Shown in pieces: positions 7,259 through 14,225 of a DNA stretch of 14,225 nt. Position 1 is the stretch's first letter, and each line of letters starts with the position of its first letter. The stretch lies in assembly GCA_964580655.1 (NCBI GenBank), contig CAZOMR010000062.1, positions 1 through 14,225 on the forward strand, given 5' to 3'. The notes beneath the pieces were generated by a model. The model did not search any database, was not told the origin of the DNA, and worked only from the letters and a program-made list of their open reading frames with translations. Position numbers and translations under genes: made by a program. This DNA comes from CAZOMR01 sp964580655 (GTDB taxonomy: Bacteria > RBG-13-61-14 > CAZOMR01).

Positions 7259-8443
7259 ATGCGCATCGCTTACTTCGATTGTTATTCCGGGATCAGCGGC
7301 AACATGGCCCTGGGAGCCACGCTTGATGCCGGTGCTGGCCAAAGAAAGTTAAGAGAGATACTGGCCGGGCTTAAGGTCAAGGATTTTCGCCTGAAGGTAA
7401 AAAAACAAATGCGCCAGAGCCTTGCCGGGACATTCGTACAGGTTGTGAATCTGGACCCCCATCCCGAAGAGCGACATCTCGCGGATATAGAAAAATTAAT
7501 CAACCGCTCAAGAATTCATCCTGAGATCAAGGAAAAGAGCATCCATGTCTTTCAGCGACTTGCCCAGGCTGAGGCGCGCGTGCATCGAAGACCGGTACGC
7601 GAAATACATTTTCACGAAGTGGGAGCAGTGGATGCGATCGTTGATATAGTGGGCACCGTGGCAGGGCTATGGCTTCTCAAGGTAGATCGCGTTTATGCAT
7701 CTCCCCTTTCACTCGGAAGCGGAGAGGTAGAGTGCGAACATGGCAGGTTGCCGGTTCCGGCCCCTGCCACCCTCGAGCTATTGAAGGGTGTGCCTGTGAC
7801 AGGGAACACATCCGGAATGGAGCTTGTCACGCCCACAGGCGCGGCACTTATCAGCTCACTGGCCGAGGCGTTCGGGCCTATCCCTGGCATGCGCCTGGAG
7901 GGGGTCGGCCACGGTCTGGGGACACACGACATCCCATCCCGGCCCAACTTGCTCCGATTGATTCTCGGCCAGATTCTCGAAGCCCACGAGAGCGTGATCC
8001 AGATCGAGGCCAACCTTGATGACATGTCTCCTGAATACTATGAATTCCTGATACAAAAACTCCTCTCGGCCCGCGCTCTGGATGTAGCCCTGATCCCTGT
8101 GCAGATGAAAAAAACCCGGCCCGGCATCATGATCAGTGCTCTCGCAAACAGCAAAGACTACACAGGAGTCATCGAGGTATTGCTCAACCACTCATCCACC
8201 ATCGGTGTGCGCTATCACGAGGTAATGCGGACCTGTCTCGCGCGCAAAAGCGAGGTCATCAATACGCGCTTCGGCAGGATTCGCGCCAAGCGGGCATTTC
8301 GGCCGGACGGAAGTGAGACCCTTCATCCGGAATACGATGATCTGAAAAAAGCCGCTGATCGCTCAGGCGTTACTCTGGCTCAGGTGGAAGGAGAGTTCCG
8401 AAGGTCAACGGGAAAAGGTTTATCAGGGCGAAAGAGAAGATGA
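7259..8443 (+). CDS. larC: LarC, nickel-pincer cofactor cyclometallase
   Basis: LarC inserts nickel into the organic pincer ligand in a CTP-dependent reaction, completing the cofactor first found in lactate racemase LarA. The 394-residue frame is continuous, unlike Lactiplantibacillus plantarum, where larC is read through a programmed frameshift. Family landmarks are the N-terminal DCYSGISGNMALGAT (7-21), the histidine-rich HFHEVGAVDAIVDI (117-130), PVPAPATLELL (165-175), LVTPTGAAL (189-197), EANLDDMSPE (250-259) and HSSTIGVRYHE (311-321). The start lies 2 nt after the larB stop with no clear ribosome site, suggesting translational coupling. Its stop overlaps the kinase start. LarE, which supplies the sulfurs, and any LarA-type enzyme are not in the window. 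Confidence 0.94.
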   Translation: MRIAYFDCYSGISGNMALGATLDAGAGQRKLREILAGLKVKDFRLKVKKQMRQSLAGTFVQVVNLDPHPEERHLADIEKLINRSRIHPEIKEKSIHVFQRLAQAEARVHRRPVREIHFHEVGAVDAIVDIVGTVAGLWLLKVDRVYASPLSLGSGEVECEHGRLPVPAPATLELLKGVPVTGNTSGMELVTPTGAALISSLAEAFGPIPGMRLEGVGHGLGTHDIPSRPNLLRLILGQILEAHESVIQIEANLDDMSPEYYEFLIQKLLSARALDVALIPVQMKKTRPGIMISALANSKDYTGVIEVLLNHSSTIGVRYHEVMRTCLARKSEVINTRFGRIRAKRAFRPDGSETLHPEYDDLKKAADRSGVTLAQVEGEFRRSTGKGLSGRKRR

Positions 8444-11241
8444 AAGCACGGACAGATGTGCTAATCATTGACAAAAAGGGCGGCCGTTTATGCGCACTGG
8501 AGAAACTGCTGAATTCTTCAGGCAGTAAGGTAACATGTGTCAGAAATAAGGATATTACACCTGAACTCCTTAAGAAGAACTGGCATGTTATCCTGCTTTC
8601 AGGCTCGCTAGCGGATATTGTATCAAAGATTCGCGAGCCACATTCTTTTATGCCAACGCCGATACTTTTAATCTATTCATCCCGGCCTAAAGGTGGCAAG
8701 GGTCATAATCTACTGAAGAACGCGGATGATTTTCTCGTTCAACCTTTTTCGGAAAGGGAACTAATAGATCGCATCCAGGCGCTCAGGCTCAAGCAAAAAC
8801 GGAAGGTTGCCGAGTCCAGGGTTCACGGCGTGTACAACGCCTTTAACCGGATCATCGAGGCCACGCGCTCTGGAAGCGATGACCTCTCAGTATTGAGGGC
8901 CGCGAGCCAGGAAGTGGAACGGATGTTCCCCTGTGTGAACTGTTCTATCATCATCCTGGAAGAAAACAAGGGGGATGCCACAGCGCTCGACTTCGAGGGT
9001 AAGTCAATTGTGCGGAGCTTCCCGATTGAGCTTCGGAGATACCCTGAGATCCGCCGTGTGATAGAGACCCGCTCCCCGCTTTCGATCCGCGATGCGGCAA
9101 GACACCCTTTGCTCAAGGAAGTCCGGGGGGGTATCCAGGACAAACCCCTTTACTCTTGCCTGCTCATCCCGATTTTTTCCCAAGAGGAAATGGTTGGTCT
9201 GTTTTTTCTCCGATCTCTGGAATCAAAGCGGACATTTGTTCCCATAGAGATTTCTTTCATGAAAATGATAGCTGTGACCACTGCCTCGGCATTAAGAAAT
9301 GTGAGGCTCAACCAGAGCATTCAGATCGAGTTGAAGAGAACGAAAACCGCGCGCAAGGAGGCCAGGGCAAAAGGAAGGACTTCCGAGGAGCTAAAACGGA
9401 GCAAGGATTTTCTGGAAAGGGTTATTCAGCATTCCATGGATGCAATCATAGCCGCGGACATGAAGGGGGTTATCCTTATATTCAATCAGGCCGCGGAAAG
9501 GATTACCGGATATAAAGCAGAGGAGATTATCGGGAAAAAAAATATCGTGAATCTTTATTTTGCCGGTGGAGCCAAGGACATCATGAAGAAGCTTCGCAGT
9601 CCCCACTATGGGGGTGTGGGCAAACTTGAGACATGTTCCAGTGGCCTGATTAGCAAGAACGGCGAGGAGGTTCCCATAAATGTCTCCGCGGCGGTGATAT
9701 ACAACGAGCACGGAGATGAGGCGGCCACTGTGGGGGTGTTCCATGACTTGCGGGAGCGTATGGAGATTGAAAAACAGCTCCGCAGCGCCCAGGAAAGACT
9801 CCTTGAGTCCCAGCGCCGCGAGGCCGTAAGCGCCCTGGCCGGTGCCGCGGCTCATGAGCTGAACCAGCCCCTAACCTCTATCATGGGATACGCTGATCTC
9901 CTGCAGAGAGTGGAAAAGAGTTTCTCGGAGATTGCGCCGGATTCCCAGAATCTGAGTGTGCTGAAAAATGCGGTCCAGGTAATCACCCAAGAAACGGAGC
10001 GGATGGCAGGGGTGGTGCGCAAGCTGGGTGAGATCACAAATTACGAGACCCGGGAATATTACGATGGTGTCCGGATCATGGACCTGGGCCGAACAGGGGA
10101 GAAGGATGATGCCACATTGAGACTTGCGTTCTGGGAAAGCCTTTTTAAAAGCTTCCCTGTCGGGATAGTGGTCTTAGATGAGGAAACAATCATCACGCGG
10201 GCCAATCCACAGGCCGAGATGATCTTCGGGGAAAGCCTGGTTGGAAAATCTTTTGCTCGATACCTGGAAAGGTCCCAATATACACAGTCAATGGAGAAAT
10301 TCTATCATCTGATCAAGGGTGGAAGAGGCCAGAGCGAACTGACCGTTAAACAGGATGACGGGTTGGAGATAACCTTCTTCGTGCAAGCAGTCCGGATTCA
10401 GGGACAGAAGGAATTTGTCGCCATAATTCAGGATCTATCAAGGCCTGTCCAGGCTGAAAAGAAAGGAAAACCGGGGGATGATCAGGAAGGCAAGGTCTCT
10501 GCGCTGAAGGATATAAGCGAGATCAAGAGCCAACTGCTCCATTCCGAAAAGCTGGCCTTTCTCGGACAGATGACTGCCGGGATAGCGCATGAGATTAACA
10601 ATCCCTTGACAGCCATTTCCTCATATGCGGAGATGATCCAGTTGAGCGAGATCGAAAAGGGGCAAACGCGTAACGCGGAGAGGGCGGAGCGGATATTGGA
10701 AAACGCGCTTCGGATTCAAAATCTGATCAACAATCTGAAGGGCTTTGCCAGACCCTCGACCGGGGAATTCAGCCGGATTGATGTAAAGGAGTTAATAGAC
10801 CAGGCCCTGAGCTTCAGCCGTCATGAACTTAATCTCGATAACCTTTCTGTGGAGAAACCTATCCCGGATCAACTGCCCCGAATTCTCGGTGTGCACGATC
10901 AACTTCAGCAGGTAATGATCAATCTGATCAGCAACGCGGCACATGCTTGTGAGGGAAGAGACAGTGCCAGGGTTGTCATTTCCGCAGGGATGATAGACGA
11001 TAAATCCGTGGAGATCAGTATCGAGGATAACGGAATTGGAATTGACCGGGAAAACCTGGATAAAATATTTGAACCCTTCTTTACCACCAAAGAAGATAAG
11101 GGGGGAACCGGATTGGGTCTGAGCATTGTCAAGGACATCATCAATCGGCATGGGGGAATCATACAGGTAGAAAGCTGGCCAGATAAAGGCAGTATCTTTC
11201 GGGTGAGCCTGCCATTGCAAAAAGATAGACAGGTAGAATAA
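8440..11241 (+). CDS. Cytoplasmic PAS/GAF sensor histidine kinase with two HisKA domains and a degenerate N-terminal receiver
   Basis: A 933-residue sensor kinase with no visible TM segment or signal peptide. Domains in order: receiver-like fold (about 5-115) lacking the key Asp (S54) and Lys (Q101); GAF (about 130-295); charged linker (about 295-325); PAS 1 (about 322-440), with VGVFHDLRERMEIEKQL typical of the PAS-kinase join; HisKA 1 with H472 in AAHELNQPL and no ATPase domain after it; PAS 2 (about 562-670); HisKA 2 with H717 in IAHEINNPL; HATPase (about 815-926) with N box MINLISNAAHA (826-836), G1 DNGIGI (863-868) and G2 GGTGLGL (888-894). The start overlaps the larC stop as ATGA. Its partner regulator is unknown; the receiver at 12746-13120 is a candidate. 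Signal unknown; no cofactor-binding motif is obvious in the PAS domains. Confidence 0.92.
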   Translation: MKARTDVLIIDKKGGRLCALEKLLNSSGSKVTCVRNKDITPELLKKNWHVILLSGSLADIVSKIREPHSFMPTPILLIYSSRPKGGKGHNLLKNADDFLVQPFSERELIDRIQALRLKQKRKVAESRVHGVYNAFNRIIEATRSGSDDLSVLRAASQEVERMFPCVNCSIIILEENKGDATALDFEGKSIVRSFPIELRRYPEIRRVIETRSPLSIRDAARHPLLKEVRGGIQDKPLYSCLLIPIFSQEEMVGLFFLRSLESKRTFVPIEISFMKMIAVTTASALRNVRLNQSIQIELKRTKTARKEARAKGRTSEELKRSKDFLERVIQHSMDAIIAADMKGVILIFNQAAERITGYKAEEIIGKKNIVNLYFAGGAKDIMKKLRSPHYGGVGKLETCSSGLISKNGEEVPINVSAAVIYNEHGDEAATVGVFHDLRERMEIEKQLRSAQERLLESQRREAVSALAGAAAHELNQPLTSIMGYADLLQRVEKSFSEIAPDSQNLSVLKNAVQVITQETERMAGVVRKLGEITNYETREYYDGVRIMDLGRTGEKDDATLRLAFWESLFKSFPVGIVVLDEETIITRANPQAEMIFGESLVGKSFARYLERSQYTQSMEKFYHLIKGGRGQSELTVKQDDGLEITFFVQAVRIQGQKEFVAIIQDLSRPVQAEKKGKPGDDQEGKVSALKDISEIKSQLLHSEKLAFLGQMTAGIAHEINNPLTAISSYAEMIQLSEIEKGQTRNAERAERILENALRIQNLINNLKGFARPSTGEFSRIDVKELIDQALSFSRHELNLDNLSVEKPIPDQLPRILGVHDQLQQVMINLISNAAHACEGRDSARVVISAGMIDDKSVEISIEDNGIGIDRENLDKIFEPFFTTKEDKGGTGLGLSIVKDIINRHGGIIQVESWPDKGSIFRVSLPLQKDRQVE

Positions 11242-11247
11242 TACGCT

Positions 11248-11724
11248 TCAGACCATCTGAAACTGGAACTCCTTGTTTTTCACACAAAGCACAGGACAAG
11301 GGGCCTTGCGCACGACCTTTTCCGCCACACTGCCAATGAGGAGATGGCGAATGCCGGTGCGCCCGTGGCTTCCCATCACAATTAGATCCACATCATCCCT
11401 CGCCGCGACGCGGACGATCTCCACAAAGGGCACACCTTCTTCTATCCGGGCGGCGATGGAGACAGGCAGGTCTGCATATTGGGCCTTAAGCGATGCAAGC
11501 TGTTTTTCCGCGGATTCCCTGACCTGGCCCAGTAGGTCAACACCGGGTCGAACCGGCATGACAGCCTCCATCCAATTGACAGCCTCGCTGATCTCAAAAC
11601 TCTGAAGCACATGAAGGACTATCATGCGCGAATTAAAATTCTTGGCGATGAAAGCGGCATAGTCCATGACCATCCGGGTAAACTCCGAAAAATCCACGGG
11701 CACTAATATGGTTCTTATCTGCAT
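11248..11724 (-). CDS. Universal stress protein, UspA family
   Basis: Small cytoplasmic stress protein with one Usp domain (158 residues). It opens with MQIRTILVPVDFSEF, where D11 is the usual nucleotide-contacting Asp. It contains the ATP-binding signature GSHGRTGIRHLLIGS (118-132, the G-2x-G-9x-G-S/T pattern) and ends with the typical KAPCPVLCVKN strand. It is therefore expected to be an ATP-binding type and probably dimeric. It is the only minus-strand gene: its stop lies 6 nt from the kinase stop, with no room for a separate terminator, and it faces away from the GAF gene. The ribosome site is weak (a GAGAG just before the ATG). Members of this family respond to growth arrest, redox or energy stress; the precise role here is unknown. 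Confidence 0.93.
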   Translation of the reverse strand: MQIRTILVPVDFSEFTRMVMDYAAFIAKNFNSRMIVLHVLQSFEISEAVNWMEAVMPVRPGVDLLGQVRESAEKQLASLKAQYADLPVSIAARIEEGVPFVEIVRVAARDDVDLIVMGSHGRTGIRHLLIGSVAEKVVRKAPCPVLCVKNKEFQFQMV

Positions 11725-11746
11725 CTCTCAGCCAGCTTTTACTCTA

Positions 11747-11775
11747 ATTATTATTAAAATATCTAATAAAAGCAA
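11747..11775 (-). promoter_or_regulatory. Candidate sigma70 promoter for the universal stress gene
   Basis: Reading the minus strand, TTGCTT (11775-11770), a 17-nt spacer and AATAAT (11752-11747) make a plausible promoter about 25 nt before the UspA start. The match is fair rather than strong, and the region is very AT-rich, so chance is a real alternative. Its position in the divergent gap supports it. Confidence 0.35.
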
Positions 11776-11786
11776 GCGTTTTTTTC

Positions 11787-11815
11787 TTGAAAAGACCAGG
11801 ACAGTGGGATATACT
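11787..11815 (+). promoter_or_regulatory. Strong candidate sigma70 promoter for the GAF/receiver/glycosyltransferase unit
   Basis: TTGAAA (11787-11792), exactly 17 nt, then TATACT (11810-11815) matches 10 of 12 consensus positions with ideal spacing. Transcription would begin near 11822, leaving a leader of about 42 nt before the preferred GAF start at 11864. The element lies in the divergent gap between usp and the GAF gene, where a promoter is required because the upstream neighbour points the other way. No clear operator repeat is visible. Confidence 0.6.
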
Positions 11816-11863
11816 AGCAACAAACTGCGAAATTTCTCTAACAAGGAAGCAGGGTGGGTAGCA

Positions 11864-12724
11864 ATGGAGTCTCAAAAAGGCACAGGGCGGCTTGAATCAA
11901 AAAATTCGGACTCTAAAAAGGAACTCTTCAGCAAAGGCAAGGAATTCCTCGAAATATATAACAAGGTATCGAGCTTCACCGAGGAACTCTTGCATCAGAA
12001 CGAGCTATTGAAAAAACGGATAGAGGAGCTACGGGCAGAGGAGAAGAAATCCAGGGAAGAGACACTTGGTCCAGACGATCTTGAAATACAGAAGAAAATT
12101 GAGAAACTTAAAGAGGAAAGGAATTTTCTGCTTGAGCAATACCGGCAAAAAGAAAAAGAAACCCAGGACTTCATGGGACGATACCATGAGATCGAAATGG
12201 AGAACAACAACCTTGCCAACCTCTATGTGGCCAGCTATCAGCTCCATTCCACCCTGGACATCCAGGAAGTCCTGGACATCGTCATCGAGATTATCATCAA
12301 CCTGATTGGAGCACAGGCCTTTGGAATCCTGCTTTTTCATGAGAAACAGAATATCTTTCGCCCGGTCAAGGCAGAGGGAATCGAGTTGTCTGCGCTTCCA
12401 AGCATAGGCATGGGTGAAGGGATCATCGGGAATGTTGCCGAGTCAGGAGAGGTTTATTACCGGGAGCAGGCCCCGGATGTCGAGGAAATTGATGTTTCCC
12501 ATCCTATGGTTTGCGTGCCAATGAAGATCAAGGATCACCTTATCGGCGTGATAGTGGTCTATAAGCTTTTACAGCAAAAGGAGCGGCTGACCAAGGTGGA
12601 TTATGAGCTCTTCACACTGCTCGCTGGCCATGCGGCCACGGCCATCTTCAGCGCCCGGCTTTATACCGATTCCATCCGAAAACGAAAGACCATCAAGGGG
12701 TTCCTCGATCTGGTCACCAGCTAA
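11864..12724 (+). CDS. Coiled-coil and GAF domain signalling protein
   Basis: Cytoplasmic protein of 286 residues. A long charged, probably coiled-coil region (about 30-120, rich in Glu, Lys and Leu) is followed by one GAF domain (about 126-270): LHSTLDIQEVLDIVIEII (127-144), AFGILLFHEKQN (152-163), GMGEGIIGNVAESGEVYY (182-199), CVPMKIKDHLIGVIVVYK (217-234) and DYELFTLLAGHAATAI (246-261). The frame is open from 11666, but that part runs through the divergent promoter and usp start, so the ATG at 11864 after AGGGTGGG is preferred. No kinase, cyclase or DNA-binding output domain is present, so it probably acts through protein contacts, with the GAF as ligand sensor. A CheY-like receiver starts 21 nt downstream, a likely functional partner. 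Confidence 0.85.
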   Translation: MESQKGTGRLESKNSDSKKELFSKGKEFLEIYNKVSSFTEELLHQNELLKKRIEELRAEEKKSREETLGPDDLEIQKKIEKLKEERNFLLEQYRQKEKETQDFMGRYHEIEMENNNLANLYVASYQLHSTLDIQEVLDIVIEIIINLIGAQAFGILLFHEKQNIFRPVKAEGIELSALPSIGMGEGIIGNVAESGEVYYREQAPDVEEIDVSHPMVCVPMKIKDHLIGVIVVYKLLQQKERLTKVDYELFTLLAGHAATAIFSARLYTDSIRKRKTIKGFLDLVTS

Positions 12725-12745
12725 GAAAAACATGGAACAAAGCGC

Positions 12746-13120
12746 ATGGCACTGGTGAAGGTTTTAGTTGTGGAAGACTCACCGACCATGCGCCAGCTTA
12801 TCTATTTCTCGCTCAAGCCTATCCGGGGGCTCCAGATCATTGAAGCGTGCGATGGACTGGAGGGGCTGAGAAAGCTGAACCAGGAGGACTTTCATATCGC
12901 ACTTATTGACATCAATATGCCCTTGATGGACGGGCTGAAGTTGATCCGCATGATAAAGGAAAACCCGATAAAGCGGGACATCCCGGTAGTGATCATCTCA
13001 ACAGAGGGCGGGGAAGATGCCAGGGACAAGGCCATGGCTTTAGGGGTAAACGCCTACATTACCAAGCCGATCCAGGCGGGCAATGTCTTCCGCACTGTCA
13101 AGGAAATTCTCAATCTGTAA
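12746..13120 (+). CDS. Stand-alone CheY-like response regulator
   Basis: Single receiver domain of 124 residues without an output domain. All catalytic residues are present: E10/D11 acidic pair, phosphoacceptor D55 in LIDINMP, T86 at the switch position (IISTEGG) and K107 in ITKPI. MALVKVLVVEDSPTMRQLI resembles CheY-like regulators more than transcription factors. It is distinct from the CheY at 2905-3270, so the window encodes two separate phospho-outputs. The ribosome site is weak. It lies between the GAF protein and a glycosyltransferase gene, probably in one transcript. Its kinase could be the double-HisKA protein at 8440-11241 or the CheA; the sequence does not decide. Confidence 0.92.
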   Translation: MALVKVLVVEDSPTMRQLIYFSLKPIRGLQIIEACDGLEGLRKLNQEDFHIALIDINMPLMDGLKLIRMIKENPIKRDIPVVIISTEGGEDARDKAMALGVNAYITKPIQAGNVFRTVKEILNL

Positions 13121-13134
13121 AGACCTGATCTCAA

Positions 13135-14103
13135 ATGAAGCTAGTGGTGATCATCCCGGCCCTTAACGAGCAAGCCTCAATCCACTCGGTGATAACCTCG
13201 ACACCAGCAAACTTTCCGGGAGTTGATAAAATAGAGGTTATAGTTATAGATGATGGCTCCACGGATGAGACCACATCCCTGGCCGAAAAGGCAGGCGCCA
13301 GAGTCATCAGCCATGGCTGTAACAGGGGCGTAGGCGCGGCTTTTCTTACGGGAATCGAGGCCGCGCTTTCAGCGGGAGCAGACCTGATCGTCAACATGGA
13401 CGGGGACGGCCAGTTCGATCCCTCCACTATCCCGCAACTGGTTAACCCCATCCTTGAAGACCGGGCTGACTTCGTCACCTGCACCCGGTTCACAAAAAAA
13501 GAGGGCATCGCGGACATGCCCTGGATCAAGAAAACAGGGAACCGGTTTGTGGCATGGATCATCAACATCCTCACCGGCCAGCGTTTTACTGATGTATCCT
13601 GCGGGTTCCGGGCATATACCAGGGACACCGCGCTTAAACTAAACCTCTTTGGAGAATTCACCTACACCCAGGAGACATTCCTTGATCTTGTGCGCAAAAA
13701 AATACGCATCATCGAGGTTCCACTGTCTGTCAAGGGCGAACGAGAGTTTGGAAAATCACGGGTGGCGAAAAGCATCCCGAGATACGCCATACGCGCTGGA
13801 AGTATCATCTTTCTGGCCCTCCGTGATACCCGGCCACTCATCTTCTTCGGGCTCATGGGATTCATCATCATCGCCCTCGGATTGATCGCCGGAGGATTCG
13901 TCTTCGGGCACTGGATCGCCACCGGCCAAACCACACCTTACCAGTCTTTCATTGTATTAAGCGCTGTTCTACTTATACTCGGATTCCTGCTCATCAACCT
14001 GGCCCTCATCGCTGACATGCTCGGACGCATCCGCCGCAATCAGGAGCAGATACTCTACATCCAAAAAAAACGACTATGGGACCATAAACAGCCTGAGCCT
14101 TGA
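13135..14103 (+). CDS. Membrane-anchored family 2 glycosyltransferase, DPM1/GtrB-like
   Basis: The 322 residues comprise a cytoplasmic GT-A catalytic domain (1 to about 225) and two C-terminal TM helices (about 234-258 and 270-294). Catalytic features are VVIIPALNEQ (4-13), nucleotide-binding DDGSTD (39-44), NRGVGAAFLTGI (63-74), the metal-binding MDGDGQFDP (88-96) and FTDVSCGFRAY (151-161). This layout fits polyprenyl-phosphate sugar transferases, which load a sugar from a nucleotide donor onto undecaprenyl phosphate for cell-surface glycans or protein glycosylation. Donor and acceptor cannot be read from sequence. The start is 14 nt after the receiver stop with no clear ribosome site. A TM-rich partner (flippase or transfer enzyme) would be expected downstream, but the window ends first. 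Confidence 0.9.
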   Translation: MKLVVIIPALNEQASIHSVITSTPANFPGVDKIEVIVIDDGSTDETTSLAEKAGARVISHGCNRGVGAAFLTGIEAALSAGADLIVNMDGDGQFDPSTIPQLVNPILEDRADFVTCTRFTKKEGIADMPWIKKTGNRFVAWIINILTGQRFTDVSCGFRAYTRDTALKLNLFGEFTYTQETFLDLVRKKIRIIEVPLSVKGEREFGKSRVAKSIPRYAIRAGSIIFLALRDTRPLIFFGLMGFIIIALGLIAGGFVFGHWIATGQTTPYQSFIVLSAVLLILGFLLINLALIADMLGRIRRNQEQILYIQKKRLWDHKQPEP

Positions 14104-14225
14104 CCACCCTCGCTTCTATAACAAAGCAATAATAGAATCATTCAGAATCTGCCCCAAAAGCCTTAATTTGGAAAAAACGGCAAAACTTTCCGTGGTAGGG
14201 CCTGCGACATCAAAAAGGGTTTTAG

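Noticed and set aside
11666..11863. N-terminal extension of the GAF protein frame
   Set aside because: It would run through the divergent usp start and the strong promoter. The start at 11864 gives a protein with normal GAF-family layout.
12261..12276. Perfect inverted repeat TCCAGGA-AG-TCCTGGA
   Set aside because: It is inside the GAF coding region where the LDIQEVLDI codons explain it. There is no T run and no promoter next to it, so chance is the simplest reading.
14104..14225. Non-coding tail after the glycosyltransferase gene, with GGAAA...TTTCC and a GGGCCTGCGAC stretch suggestive of a structured RNA
   Set aside because: The pairing is short and the window ends before any consensus can be tested. 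It was compared from memory with cyclic di-GMP riboswitches and the required conserved core was not found. A covariance-model search on a longer sequence would decide.

Overview
The window is bacterial chromosomal DNA, densely coded, with moderate GC by eye and short or overlapping gene junctions. CheC and CheD together with CheR, LarB/LarC, and PAS/GAF-rich histidine kinases suggest an anaerobic Gram-negative bacterium of the Deltaproteobacteria/Desulfobacterota type. That placement is an inference from gene content, not from a marker gene.

Region 1 (97-6488, + strand) is a near-complete chemotaxis-type signalling cluster: cheR, a two-TM methyl-accepting protein, cheW, cheY, cheA, cheC, cheD. 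A sigma70-like promoter lies upstream of cheR. No cheB is present in the window, so adaptation may run on CheR plus CheD/CheC, or on a CheB encoded elsewhere. No flagellar or pilus gene is present, so the output (swimming, twitching or another process) cannot be read from this window.

Region 2 (6507-11241, + strand) continues in the same direction without an obvious break. It holds larB and larC (nickel-pincer nucleotide cofactor synthesis), then a 933-residue cytoplasmic sensor kinase whose start codon overlaps the larC stop codon. The kinase is built from a degenerate receiver, GAF, PAS, a first HisKA without its own ATPase domain, a second PAS, a second HisKA and one HATPase domain. Genes 97-11241 could form one ten-gene operon; cheA/cheC, cheC/cheD and larC/kinase share ATGA overlaps.

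Region 3 (11248-11724, - strand) is a single universal stress protein gene, convergent with the kinase gene (6-nt gap) and divergent from the next unit.

Region 4 (11864-14103, + strand) starts from a strong-looking sigma70 promoter (TTGAAA-17 nt-TATACT). It encodes a coiled-coil/GAF protein, a stand-alone CheY-like receiver and a membrane-anchored family 2 glycosyltransferase of the DPM1/GtrB type. The last 122 nt hold no gene or terminator I can support.

The most noteworthy points are the double-HisKA kinase with a dead receiver, the joining of nickel-pincer cofactor genes to a chemosensory operon and that kinase, the CheB-less CheR/CheC/CheD set, and a receptor with almost no extracytoplasmic part. 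None of these is proven to be a new system; each is a testable oddity.
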